This document shows, piece after piece, positions 52,130 through 63,000 of a DNA stretch of 64,000 nt. Position 1 is the stretch's first letter, and each line of letters opens with the position of its first letter. The DNA lies in contig WOAB01000833.1 of the NCBI GenBank assembly GCA_027886185.1, forward strand, positions 208,501 to 272,500. Direction: 5' to 3'. The stretch comes from Rheum nobile (lineage: Eukaryota; Streptophyta; Magnoliopsida; Caryophyllales; Polygonaceae). The notes under the pieces were generated by a model, which did no database searches, was not told where the DNA came from, and saw nothing but the letters and a program-made list of their open reading frames with translations. The translations under genes were made by a program, and so were the position numbers.

Positions 52130-53665
52130 AGCTCCTTGTTGGGACACCCAAGAAAAGCCATTTCAGACCATTGAACTGTAAAAAATAAAAGGTTTTAAAT
52201 ACAATTAATAGTTGCATCTCATTTAGTAATAGATAAGATAACCCACCAAAATGTGGTTAGTGTAGGTATGAGCTTCAATATAGTATTGCTTTATGAAAGA
52301 AACAATTAACCAGTCTAGCTACAATATTACTAAAAATGTGTTGCTTCAATCTTACAGCATTATAAGAGAGGCCTAAAATGCAGCATTGTGTTATATGGAA
52401 CGAGAGGAGCAACTATCGTTACAACTTACAAAGAAGGTGTTTCCAGTCTTTTAAAATCATTTGAGTAAACACTCAAGCAGATTTATATGACTCGGTTGAT
52501 GAAGGTATAAGGCAGAATTGCAGAACAACTAGAAAAACGCTGAATTATCTACCCACCTTGTAGTCCTCATGCTTTTCAAAGAACCTTTTACACAAGAAAG
52601 ACCAAAAGGGGGCAATCCCAGTACCAGTTGCAAGGTGCATAACTGAAATTTAAATCAAAATTTGGATATAGCTGGCATTCTTGATAAAGATAGGTAAAAG
52701 AAATATACATATTCAACTAATATATCCCTTTGTTTGATTTTTCCTAGAGCTAATTGGACATTATGAGTAGCATAAATCACAGAGATACAACTAACCATTA
52801 TGATTGTTGCATTCGGGTCTATTGACATCAACATTTCTTTTCCAACAGGTCCAATTAACTTTACATTCGCACCAGGCTTTAGATCACCTATAAAGCCATT
52901 GAATTTTCAGTTCTAAATTCATTGCATTTTTGTTTACTAAACATCCCATTCATAATTAAGGATATGTCTATAAGAAACACAACACAATTTAATTGAATGC
53001 ATACTCTACAAACTAGTAAAGATATCATCGAGGATGTCTTATAGAGAAAGTTTAAGTAGACTCCTTTAACCAATTCCCCATGTTCATTGGTGTAGACAAG
53101 CCTTTTCACACACAAAGAAACCTAAGAGAAAACAGGATAACAATCTGATCACTTCCCTTACTTTTTACTTTCACTATTGCACAAGAAAATCTAGAAGAAT
53201 TTAAATTTTGAAGAACACACAATAATGCATTTTTAAGGAACTCCTTACAGTTTTAGAGTCACCAAAGTCTACAAGGGCACTGCTGGCAATTGAATACAAC
53301 CTTGCTTTGTGTGGCTTCCCATTCTTATCAATACCATATGGGATCACTCCAAGTGACTGCCCTTCTCTGAGGGATCTCCCTTGAATATTACAACACAACA
53401 ATGAACAAATTAGTAACACAACAATGAACAAATTAGTAGTCAATGCATATAATACTTAATAGCAACAGGGATGAGAATAAGATGGAAAGATAGCAGCAGG
53501 AAAAATGTCGAAAATACCCTCTGTGGTGAAGACCATGTGCCAGGTCTCACCAGGTGAATCATCAGCAGTGATTTTGGTGTTGAGAAGGCATCTCCCAGTT
53601 TAAGGGTCCTTTGGCCTGTACTTGTTGGCCCAATTTCGTTCAATATTTGATGCATGAGCATAGTG
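52130..53665 (-). pseudogene. Root-type ferredoxin-NADP reductase fragment, six exons, broken
   Basis: On the minus strand, GT-AG bounded exons run: about 53650-53518 (NKYRPKDP, stop, TGRCLLNTKITADDSPGETW, HMVFTTEG), 53379-53249 (REGQSLGVIPYGIDKNGKPH, KARLYSIASSALVDFGDSKT), about 53110-53020 (VSLCVKRLVYTNEHGELVKG), 52888-52796 (GDLKPGANVKLIGPVGKEML and MSIDPNATIIM), 52642-52557 (LATGTGIAPFWSFLCKRFFE, KHEDYK) and 52175-52130 (FNGLKWLFLGVPTRS). These are the FAD-binding RLYSIASS, the CVKRLVYTN strand and the NADP-binding GTGIAPFRS of FNR. Defects: a TAA in place of Tyr in the first exon, C-to-Y changes at SNFLC (now LNFLY), R to W in GIAPFRS, and missing 5' and 3' exons. Introns show the copy came from genomic DNA. 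Probably cargo of CACTA F. Confidence 0.88.
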
Positions 53666-53751
53666 AAGTAAGGAAGATAATTTCACATTTACGTACAAAG
53701 CAGACCTAGTTAAACAGATACTATAGGATAAAGATACGAAGCCGCTATATA

Positions 53752-53940
53752 CACTACGTTTTTCGCCCATTCGCACTACAAACCTCTACGCAGGATTCCT
53801 GCGTAGAGGAGGAAATTATCCTACGCAGGTATCTTGTGTACGCAAGATACCTGCGTAGAGCTAATATATGATCGTTGGGTTTTTTTTTGAATCTGGCGTA
53901 CGCCAGTTACTGGCGCAGAAAAAAATAAAATTGGCGCAAT
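53752..53940. mobile_element. Hairpin-rich end of a CACTA-like element
   Basis: Starts CACTACGTTTTTCGCCCATT. Two stems follow: arms CCTCTACGCAGG / CCTGCGTAGAGG around a 3-base loop (53783-53809), and arms TACGCAGGTATCTTG / CAAGATACCTGCGTA around a 6-base loop (53822-53857). The motif CTACGCAGG therefore recurs in both orientations, as in CACTA subterminal regions. No matching right end is found in the window. Confidence 0.55.
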
Positions 53941-54070
53941 GTAGTAATAGACGTTTTCAAGTAATAGACGTTTTCAATAGTTATATACTATGGTTATAGA
54001 CGTTTTCAAGTGAACATTTTTTTAAAAATTTGCATTTGACTATAGTAATAGACGTTTTCAAGTAATCAGG
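53941..54070 (+). repeat. Short repeats of AATAGACGTTTTCAA
   Basis: TAATAGACGTTTTCAAGT or close variants occur four times between 53946 and 54066, mixed with TAGTTATATACTATGG units that begin the neighbouring minisatellite. Confidence 0.75.
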
Positions 54071-54184
54071 ATTACATGACAATAAATTTGTTTGTATCAT
54101 GAGGTTTCAATATACTTTTATTCATGTACGTTTCTCCACCAATTCGTTTGATATTAACAGTTTGTAATTATTATTATCGAAAAT

Positions 54185-56351
54185 CACATATAACTATAGT
54201 TATATCTTATAGTTATATCCAATTTGGTTATATCTTATGGTTATATTCCATAGTTATATACTATGGTTATATCCTATATTATATTATATCATATAGTTAT
54301 ATACTATGGTTATACTATATAGTTATATACTATGATTATATCTTATAGTTATATCCAATTTGGTTATTAAGGATATAAGTATATAACCAAATTGGATAAA
54401 ACTATAAGATTATATCTTATAGTTATATCCAATTTGGTTATATTCTATAGTTATATACTATGGATATATACTTATATCTTATAGTTATATAACTATAAGG
54501 ATATAACCAAATTGGATATAACTATAAGATATAATCGTAGTATATAACTATATAATATACCATAGTATATAACTATAAAATATAATATATGATATAACCA
54601 TAGTATATAACTATAGGATATAACCATAAGATATAACCAAATTGGATAAAACTATAAGATATAACCATAGTATATAACTATATGATATAACCATAGTATA
54701 TATAATTATAAAATATAATATATGATATAACCATAATATATAACTATATAATATAACCATAAGATATAATATAACTATATAATATAATATATGATATAAC
54801 CATAAAATATAACTATATAATATAACCATAGTATATACTATGATTATATCTTATAGTTATATCCAATTTGGTTATATCATATAGTGATATAATTATAAGA
54901 TATATGATATAACCATACTATATAACTATATAATATAACCATAGTATATTCTATGATTATATCTTATAGTTATATCCAATTTGGTTATATTCTATAGTTA
55001 TATACTATGGTTATATCATATATATAACCAAATTGGATATAACTATAAGGATATAACTATACTATATAATCATAGTATATAACTATATGATATCACCATA
55101 GTATATAACTATATGATATAACCATAAGATATAACCAAATTGGATATAACTATAAAATATACCATATGATATAACTATAAGACATAACCATAACATATAA
55201 CCAATTTTGATATAATTATAAGATATAATCATAGTATATAACTATATGATATAACCATAAGATATAACCAAATTGGATATAACTATAAAATATACCATAT
55301 GATATAACTATAAGACATAACCATAACATATAACCAATTTTGATATAATTATAAGATATAATCATAGTATATAACTATATGATATAACCATAGTATATAA
55401 CTAAAGAATAGAATATAGGATATAACCATAGTATATAACTATAGGATATAACGATATGATATAACCAAATTGGATATAACTATACGATATAACCATAGTA
55501 TATAACTATAGGATATAACCATAAGATATAATCAAATTGGATATAACTTAAAGATATAACCATAATATATAACTATAGGATATAACCATACTATATAACT
55601 AAGGGATATTACCATAGTATGTAACTATATGATATAACCATAAGATATAACCAAATTGGATATAACTTTAAGATATAACCATAGTATATAACTAAAGAAT
55701 ATAACCGTAGTATATAACTATAAGATATAACCAAATTGGATATAACTATAAGATATAATCATAGTATATAATTATAGGATATAACGATATGATATAACCA
55801 TAGTATATAACTATAGGATATAAACATAGTATATAACTATATGATATAATATATGATATAACCATAGTATATAACTATGTAATATAACCATAAGATATAA
55901 TCATAGTATATATTTATAGGATATAACCATAGTATATAACTAAAGGATATAACCATAGTTTATAACTATAGGATATAACGATATGATATAACCAAATTGG
56001 ATATAACTAGACGATATAATCATAGTATATAATTATAGGATATAACAATATGATATAACCAAATTGGATATAACTATAAGATATAACCATAGTATATAAC
56101 TATAGAATATAACCGTAGTATATAACTATAAGATATAACCATAAGATATAACCAAATTGGATATGACTATAAGATATAATCATAGTATGTAATTATAGGA
56201 TATAACGATATGATATAACCAAATTGGATATAATTATAAGATATAACCATATTATATAACTATAGGATATAACCATAAGATATAATAAAATTGGATATAA
56301 CTTAAAGATATAACCATAATATATAACTATAGGATATAACCATACTATATA
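54185..56351. repeat. AT-rich minisatellite array with both orientations
   Basis: About 2.2 kb of units close to ATATAACCATAGTATATAAC / TATAGG and ATATAACCAAATTGGATATA / ACTATAAG (26-28 bases). From 54185 to about 54470 the units run mostly in reverse orientation (CTATGGTTATA), then mostly forward, so single strands can fold back over hundreds of bases. Units are themselves partly palindromic (CCAAATTGG, TATATA). A 133-bp higher-order repeat is visible (55141 and 55274). The array resumes at 62648 after element G. ORFs here are artefacts. Confidence 0.93.
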
Positions 56352-56600
56352 CACTACTACAAAAAACACCTAATATCTCATAAGCAAATAACTCGGGCGT
56401 TAGATTGTCGAGATATAAAAGTGCTGGAAAAAGTTACTGTTAATTATAACCCGGGCGTTTCTCAATTCGGGTTATATAAACGGATGAGAGAATGAAATAA
56501 CCCGTATCTATTAAGGCTCGGGTTATATTCACGTTTACATATCCTGTGAAATGAAATCCGGGTTATTTTGTAGCTTAATTATTTTTATTTTGATCAAACG
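56352..56600. repeat. Left subterminal repeats of element G
   Basis: Five to six copies of AACCCGGGCGTT / AACTCGGGCGTT / AACCCGTAT in both orientations. Confidence 0.75.
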
Positions 56601-57127
56601 TCCGGAATATTTATGTTGGCTATTGTCTTGAGCCGAAATCAATCGATTTGCTCGATCACTCTTCTCCTTCCCTAGCCCCAAATTGACCACCATCCTCTCC
56701 TTCCCTAGCCCCAAATCGATCTGTGTCCTTCGTCCTTGTTGCTTCGGATTGAGAAACGCCATAGCACCAGCAGCCACTCCGCCTAATGAGCTGCAAAAGC
56801 ACTCGCGATCCAGTTTACCTCTCTGTGTGTTTGCGCTTGAGCTAGGTTACGCTCCACTTTGGGGTTTTTGCCTCCATAACTAAAGATCGATTGTCAAGTT
56901 TGCAGTCCCAAGGTACAATCACAAACCCTAATTTGGCTTCACAATTCCAAGTTGTGTTTATTTGCGGAGATGCGTGAGTCTTGTGCTTGTTCGCTTCAAG
57001 CTTCTGTAAAATTGGTTGCAGAAATCTAGTATTTTCGTATATTTTAGATTTGAACATTGTTAGGCTATATTTCTAGTATTTTCGTATATTTTAGATTTTT
57101 AACATTGTTAGGCTATATTTCTGTAGA
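56601..57127 (+). other. Element G leader-like region
   Basis: CTCTCCTTCCCTAGCCCCAAAT occurs twice in tandem (about 56661 and 56694, with small changes). A similar CTTC...CCAAATCGACCACCA stretch stands in the same relative place in the CACTA at 35388 (about 35845-35890), which suggests shared origin. GTATTTTCGTATATTTTAGA also occurs twice (57030 and 57077). No coding sequence is supported. Confidence 0.5.
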
Positions 57128-58090
57128 AGTATTTGCATCGTTGCTTTCTTCAGTGGGCGGTGGTGGTGGGGCGGGTGTCGGATCTTCCGATGGGCTCAAA
57201 TTGCTCGATAACCTCTGTTGCTCTCACCATTGAAGAGTTGTTAGACTGGCTTGTATTGTTCCAGGTGCAGAGGAGAAGGAGAAACGAATGTGGAGGCGAA
57301 CAATACTATGTGACCGGTCCTCCGCCGCCACCTCCTGCTCCTACTCCTGGACCTAAAGGTTTGGCATCTTCCTTTAATTTTTTTACTTCAAGATTGCATC
57401 TAGTTTGATTGATTCTTTTCTTAATCATGTGTTTAGTCTTAATTTGCTTGGAATTGATTTTAAAATTTTGATTACAGTTGGATTTTTCTTAAAGTTGGTA
57501 AGGGAGGAGAAGGAGAAGAAATGAATTTGGTTTTTAAAATTTGTAGGTTGATTTAGTTACTTCATGTATTTGAAGTAATTATGATTTGTGAGCATAGTTC
57601 TTAGGGATGAGACTGATTTGGAGCAGTTTTGGACTTAAAAGACCCTTTCTTCTTATTATCAGATGTTTGCTTTTGAATTTTGGGGTTTGACGTGTGCGTG
57701 TTTAAACTGTTTTGATCTGATCTTCAATGTTTTTGTCTGCACAAGGGACAAATTTTTTCCTCCAATAGGAATTAGAGTTTGAGTGTGCTTAATTTATCAG
57801 TGGACATTTTTTTCCTCCAAGAATGAGAAGGCCATTATCTTTATTGGTGGTTTAGTGTGAAATTTGTAGGTGATAACTTCTAGTTTGCTGGTCAATTGTT
57901 AATTTCTATGTCTTATTGCAAGATGGTTATTATGGTGGCCAAGCACAGCATTGGCAACAGAGTAATCCCACTCCAGTTGATCAATATATGATGCCTAGGC
58001 CTCCCCCTACAGCTGCAAGGCCACAACCTTTACCAAACCGTCCGCCGACGCCTCCCCTGCAGCTGATCAATATATGATGCCTAGGTGTTT
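57128..58090 (+). pseudogene. Exon-like blocks encoding Pro/Gln-rich peptide, unrecognised
   Basis: 57265-57357 reads QRRRRNECGGEQYYVTGPPP and PPPAPTPGPK, then GT. 57923-58082 (preceded by AG-like sequence) reads DGYYGGQAQHWQQSNPTPVD and QYMMPRPPPTAARPQPLPNR. The two could be neighbouring exons of one gene, since Tyr-Gly-Gly and Pro-rich wording continues. I do not recognise the family with certainty; RNA-binding proteins often have such low-complexity tails. Likely another captured fragment. Confidence 0.45.
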
Positions 58091-58433
58091 TTTATTATCA
58101 TCCTTCATTGTGCTGTAGAGTGCAAACTGCAGTAATCCAAACTTTTGAACCTAACTCATTAGCACATTACTGACATGGAAGATATAGATATACCATACAT
58201 CAGCTCTCATCTCTACCATATTGTTCATATAGACAAATAGCTTAAAATTATAGACGTATGGCCTGACTGCGATCCATGCTTTAGGAGCCTAATAGCTATC
58301 AACAACATGACCTTTACATTGACTATTACATGTTACGTACATCTTCTTTGATGGTTGCTGCTATAGTGTAATTTTACTAAGTAGAGTTTTTTCTGACTGA
58401 GGTGTGATGTCTAAACCATTAATCATTTTGCAG

Positions 58434-58995
58434 GTTTCTGTTCTTCAAAAAATGGAAGAAGGCAGCCCTCTACTCCTTCTGTCATAGTTATTGGTGATGG
58501 TATTGCTAGCCTTGCTGCTGCACGTGCTCTATATGAAGCATCGTTTCAGGTGAATACTAAGAACATATTTCTTTCTCTGCTTTAAATTTCATATTATCTT
58601 TTGAAAGTCATTAGTGACAGTTTAACTAGCAATTATGTTTGCATATATGATACTATAAGAACTCTATCTAACTGTAGGCGTCAAACAATACTTTCTTTGA
58701 ATGTTACTTAACAAGTTTGTTTCTTATAATGTTTAGGTTGTTGTCCTTGAGTCACGAGATAGAATTGGAGGACGAGTATGCCCTGATTATACATTTGGGT
58801 TTCCTATTGACTTGGGTGCATCATGGTGAGTCAATGTGTACTGATATTTTATTTTGGTAACCATATTCTTCTATGCTTTTTATTTTACAATCAATTTGTG
58901 GCTTAGGTTGCATGGAGTTTGCAATGAGAATCCTTTGGCTCCTGTTATTGGAAAACTTGGACTCCCTCTCTATCGCACTAGTATTGTTTATGTTT
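58434..58995 (+). pseudogene. Captured polyamine oxidase exons (FAD-binding start)
   Basis: Three exons with GT-AG borders: 58434-58549 (PSVIVIGDGIASLAAARALY, EASFQ), 58737-58825 (VVVLESRDRIGGRVCPDYTF, GFPIDLGAS) and 58907 to about 58985 (WLHGVCNENPLAPVIGKLGL, PLYRTS). This is the FAD-binding N-terminus of PAO2/3/4-type plant polyamine oxidases: V-I-G-x-G-I-A-G-L-A, E-S-R-D-x-I-G-G-R-V and G-A-S-W-L-H-G. The Rossmann glycine motif reads GDGIAS instead of GGGIAG, and H of GGRVHTD is C. After LYRTS the homology stops at what appears to be a capture breakpoint and the frame runs into unrelated sequence. Phases of both introns are kept, so capture was from genomic DNA. Confidence 0.88.
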
Positions 58996-60704
58996 GGGCA
59001 CCTTTTCCACATTGGATTGCACCACAACTGGTAAATCCCTGGGCTTGTAGTCCACCACTAGAAATTCTAGCTTTGAGGGAGGCGATAGTCAACCAGATTG
59101 AGTACTACTTCATGTATTTTAGTACTATTTTATTATTTTTTAGGGGGTTAGGATTGAATTGAGACCGGAAGCCTCTAGTGGGGCTTGAGACTGCAAAAAC
59201 CTGATCTATCATTGTAGGCTATAGGTCACATCTGAAGCTAAGAGTAGATATATCCAAAACCACATATACTATGATAAAATGAGACATTGAAGAACTACCT
59301 TCAATTTGTGACAGTAGTTACTAGTTCACCCTTGATTATATTGCTTGCCTGCTTTGGATTTGTTTCAAAATTTTGTGCCTCTCCTCTACTTACTGAAAGT
59401 GCATTTTTTATTATGCAGTTGAAAAGCTTGAGCAAGCAGAGAACCAACAGGCTCATTCACATTTTGGGTCCTTAATTTCCCCGCAACAAAAAAAGAAAGA
59501 GGTTCGTTGATTTATTGTAATTTGTTTTAACTTTCATTGCTCTTTCAAGATTCCACATGACACAACACGTATATGAGACGTGGTCCTTCTTGAAGTGTGA
59601 ATTATAGAAATAACTTGAGTTTGTAAAAGGCACACGCACTATAGAGACAACATTTTATAAAACTACAATGCAAATGTTGTCTGTTTTCCCATTAAAATTT
59701 AACATAGAATCTACTGATTTTAAATTAAAAAGATAAAGTTTACTGTTTTTGTACATCAAAGCCTCTTTTTTCAAAGTTCTTTTTGAGCTTCAGTGCGCCC
59801 TTTCCAGCTCAACAATTATGTGCGAACTATATTTTAGATAGTCAGGGAAGAGCAAGTACACTACTTTGCCTGGTATATAAATCCTTTATGGCCGGATTCA
59901 AATCCCCAAGGTTTCATTATTGTCAAAGTGATATGAGATCTGTTATGCACCATTAATAGCTATGCTGATATGTTCTCTATTATCATTTTAATCATGTATT
60001 AGGCCTAGTGGTGATGCACAATACATATACTAATGATTTGTGTGTTTCTGGTTATTGAGGTAACAAAATGACATTTACTCATTATTCCGCTTGATGATGC
60101 TGTTATTCGTCGTCTCCCTAGAAGGTATTTTCTTATGAACTAGTTGTGATAACATTATCATTTTGTTTTCCTAACATCCTTGCATAATCTGCAGCCTGGT
60201 AACTCAAATAGTCAAATGTGATTCAAGTAAACCTCTGCATTTCGAAGTCCCTTGCTTTCTTCAAGTAAACCTAACATCCTTGCATAATCTGCAGCCTGGT
60301 AACTCAAATAGTCAAATGTGATTCAAGTAAACCTCTGCATTTCAAAGTCCCTTGCTTTCTTCTATTATAATCTGTAAAAGAAACTATGTAAAAGTGCAAC
60401 ATATGCTTTCTTGAAAGGGCATGGAAACAACTATTGTAATGCAGTACAACTTTCCGACATACTTAGTAATAATAGAACAACAATTTTTGAAAAATTCATT
60501 TATATTTGGATAGGGGGTGACGAGTCTGAGGGTTGTGTCTTGTAAGTTCTGATTCCATAATGGTAATACTTATTCACAGACTTAGAAATCTAGGTTTTAT
60601 AGTTCAATAGATTGCTACTAGTTATTGAAGCAAAGAGGCCTGTAATACCCAAAAGATAGTGCAGGTACATATTTCATGGGTTACTGACATCTTCTATTTT
60701 GCAG
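58996..60704 (+). other. Element G interior, mixed exon-like and unknown sequence
   Basis: 59419-59502 (after TATGCAG) reads VEKLEQAENQQAHSHFGSLI and could be an exon; its family is not recognised. A 96-base near-exact repeat occurs with ACATCCTTGCATAATCTGCA and what follows at about 60173 and 60270. The rest is intron-like. Confidence 0.45.
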
Positions 60705-61273
60705 AACCTCTGCATCGCTGCTGCTTATAGACCAGTTCAAGAACTTTTAGAGACAGAGAAACAGGTACAATCACGTACTTGTCAAAATCGTTACAATTGG
60801 AAGTTCCTTATATCCTTTGGGCAGTGCTCCTAGTAGACATGGACAGGGGGTATTTCATGACTCGGCAAGTGGATTATGATATGCATCCAAGTTACTATCA
60901 TCTTGTTTGCTGCTTTTTCTCTTCTCTTTTGGTTTATTTACATTTGGAGGATCCTGCGATTGTTGGTGCAGTCATAGAGAATTTCATTTATTGTCTCGTG
61001 GACATCTTTTGACCCATACAAATGAAAACATTAGTAAATTTCGCCCCATAAACTCTCCACCTCCACTGTTGCTGGCTCAGTGGCTCCTTCCACCTTGTTG
61101 GAAGGGGGTGGGGGTTATTATTTCCCTGCATCTCTGCGTTTTGCTTCCAAATCTTGAATTGTCGCTGCGTTCCTGATGCTATTTGTATCATCTTTGAATA
61201 GGATGCCAACAATAGTGAATCTCCAGTTCTAAGGACGCTTAAACTTGATGACTTTATCCAATCAAAATCAAAG
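60705..61273 (+). pseudogene. Exon-like blocks, unrecognised
   Basis: 60705-60764, flanked by GCAG and GT, reads NLCIAAAYRPVQELLETEKQ. 61202-61273, flanked by AG and GT, reads DANNSESPVLRTLKLDDFIQ and SKSK. Splice-like borders and clean frames suggest real exons of a captured gene, perhaps the same one as VEKLEQAENQQ upstream. I cannot name the family. Confidence 0.45.
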
Positions 61274-62214
61274 GTAAACTTTACTATTCTTTTTCTTTTC
61301 ATTGTATCTGCAATTATTGACTCGAATATCTTTAAAATGTACCTGCTTCTAAAGCCTCTTGATGTACTGATGTTTCCGCCCCTAGATCATGCCAACCTTT
61401 TGATGATTTCTCCTAACCTAGGCCAAGTGCTGTTAAATAAGCGATAGGAATGAACTTATAATCATGGAATCGACTCGATCATCAGATTCTAGATTATAAG
61501 TTCATAGGGCAATTGTCACGTTGAACACAACAATACTTTGTGAGTACTGTTGTTCTTTCTGGTTGAACATTGAAAGTTAATTAGTCTCATGCTTAACATG
61601 TGTGATTTAATTTAGTCTTTGATGCTGCTATATTCTGAACAATTTGGATAATCATAACAATCCCTGCTTTATATGACACATGCTCATTATATGTCTTATC
61701 TCTTTTTCTGCAACAAGTGACTCATTCGATGTATATTCTCCTGGGTTTCTGTCTATAATTTCCTGCACTTGCTGACTTGATTAGTTCCTTTGTTTTTCTC
61801 TTGTAGACTATGAGATCTTGGGCAGCAACACTTTGTTCATTCTTATGTTGTTCATACAGATTTGGTTTGGGTGTTTGTTCTGGCTACTGGCTCATATGGT
61901 GCTGCTACTGATGGGGTGTTACTGTTGATGCACCATGGCTAGCTGAGGTGGCTGCAATGCCACCAGCAAGTGTGGTTCTTGTTGCTGCTGATTGGCAACA
62001 AGCACAAGGTTATTATTTTCACCCTGGCTCTCATAAAACTAATTACTATCAACTCATTTTTCTTCACTAGTTCTAATCCTTCTCATTTGCCTTGGTTAAA
62101 CAGATCCAGTAGCATTTCCAATTGCTGCAACAGGATGGGATGAGGTGCAAGCACTAGCAGCAGCTGATGTCGTTAGTTTTGCCCTTGGTGTTTCACCAGC
62201 TCAAGGATAGGAGT
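61274..62214 (+). pseudogene. Ala-rich exon-like blocks at the 3' side of element G
   Basis: Near 61930-62010 the reading is VDAPWLAEVAAMPPASVVLV and AADWQQAQG, then GT; after an intron of about 95 bases (62102) DPVAFPIAATGWDEVQALAA and ADVVSFALGVSPAQG and a stop. The blocks are in phase and look like the last two exons of a gene. Not recognised. A long 3' untranslated-like stretch follows to the subterminal repeats. Confidence 0.4.
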
Positions 62215-62499
62215 AAGGCTAGATACCTACATTTGTGTTTGTTATGAGTTATATTTAAAATTTTATAACAATTAACTCATTTTTTAGCTAATGAGTTGTA
62301 TTCACCTGTGCATGGCACGAGAGCTACACTAGTTGTTTTAGTTATTTATAGTTGTGACATTGAGTTGGCAATGACGTATATTGTTTTAGTTATTTGTAAT
62401 TGTGCCATTGATTTGGTCAGTGATGTAGTTGGATAATGCAAAAAACGCATGGTATTTTGACATTGAATTTGATAATGGTGTTAATTAATATGACATGAG

Positions 62500-62647
62500 C
62501 AAAACGTATGATATCTCAAATAACCCGGATTTGATTTTTATATAACCGATGTATTTGTAGAGGGAAATAACTCGGACGTGTTTAACCCGACGTATTTGTA
62601 TCACAAATAACCCGGATATGGTTTCGGGCTAACCAGTGTATTTGTAT
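62500..62647. repeat. Right subterminal repeats of element G
   Basis: AATAACCCGGATTTGATT, AATAACTCGGACGTG, AACCCGACGTATTTG and AATAACCCGGATATGG, matching the left end in motif. Three times followed by GTATTTGTA. Confidence 0.75.
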
Positions 62648-62815
62648 CATAGTATGTAATTATAGGATATAACGATATGATATAACCAAATTGGATATAA
62701 CTATAAGATATAACCATAGTATATAACTATAGGATATAACTATAAAATATAATCAAATTGGATATAACTTAAAGATATAACCATAATATATAATTATAGG
62801 ATAAAACTACACGAT
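62648..62815 (+). repeat. AT-rich minisatellite, continuation after element G
   Basis: Same units as 54185-56351 (ATATAACCAAATTGGATATA, ATAACTATAGGATATAAC). Confirms that G was inserted into the array. Confidence 0.9.
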
Positions 62816-63000
62816 TACTTTTCGGCGCATAGGCATTTTTTCCTTTCAGCGCATAGGGCCCAGACGTTACGCGTGGAGTGTCTCACCACGTAACGTTTGG
62901 AAGCAGACCATTTCAGCGTCTCATGCGTTACAGGCTGAGCTCTAACACACGTTACGTGTGGGTATATATCACACGTAACGTATGGTATTTTAGTGTATTA
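62816..63000. repeat. Inverted-repeat cluster with ACGTTACGTG motifs
   Basis: GACGTTACGCGTGG, CCACGTAACGTTTGG, ACACACGTTACGTGTGG and CACACGTAACGTATGG alternate in orientation within 110 bases, and GCGCATAGG occurs twice before them. Looks like the subterminal region of another DNA transposon. Its termini are not identified. Confidence 0.55.

Larger units (their letters stand above)
56352..62647. mobile_element. CACTA-like element G with host gene fragments, right end lost
   Basis: Starts CACTACTACAAAAAACACC inside the minisatellite. Left subterminal repeats are ATAACCCGGGCGTT, ATAACTCGGGCGTT and inverse AACCCGAG forms (56385-56570). The same motifs recur at 62515-62630 (AATAACCCGGAT, ATAACTCGGACGTG), so 62647 is near the right end, where minisatellite resumes. 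The expected TTTTTGTAGTAGTG right terminus is missing, so the end was deleted or eroded. The interior holds polyamine oxidase exons and several exon-like blocks, all plus strand. No transposase is recognised. Confidence 0.78.

Noticed and set aside
54124..54829. Tyr/Ile-rich ORFs of 72-74 codons in the AT-rich array
   Set aside because: They are translations of the minisatellite in both strands (SYILWLY repeats) with no start context or conserved features.
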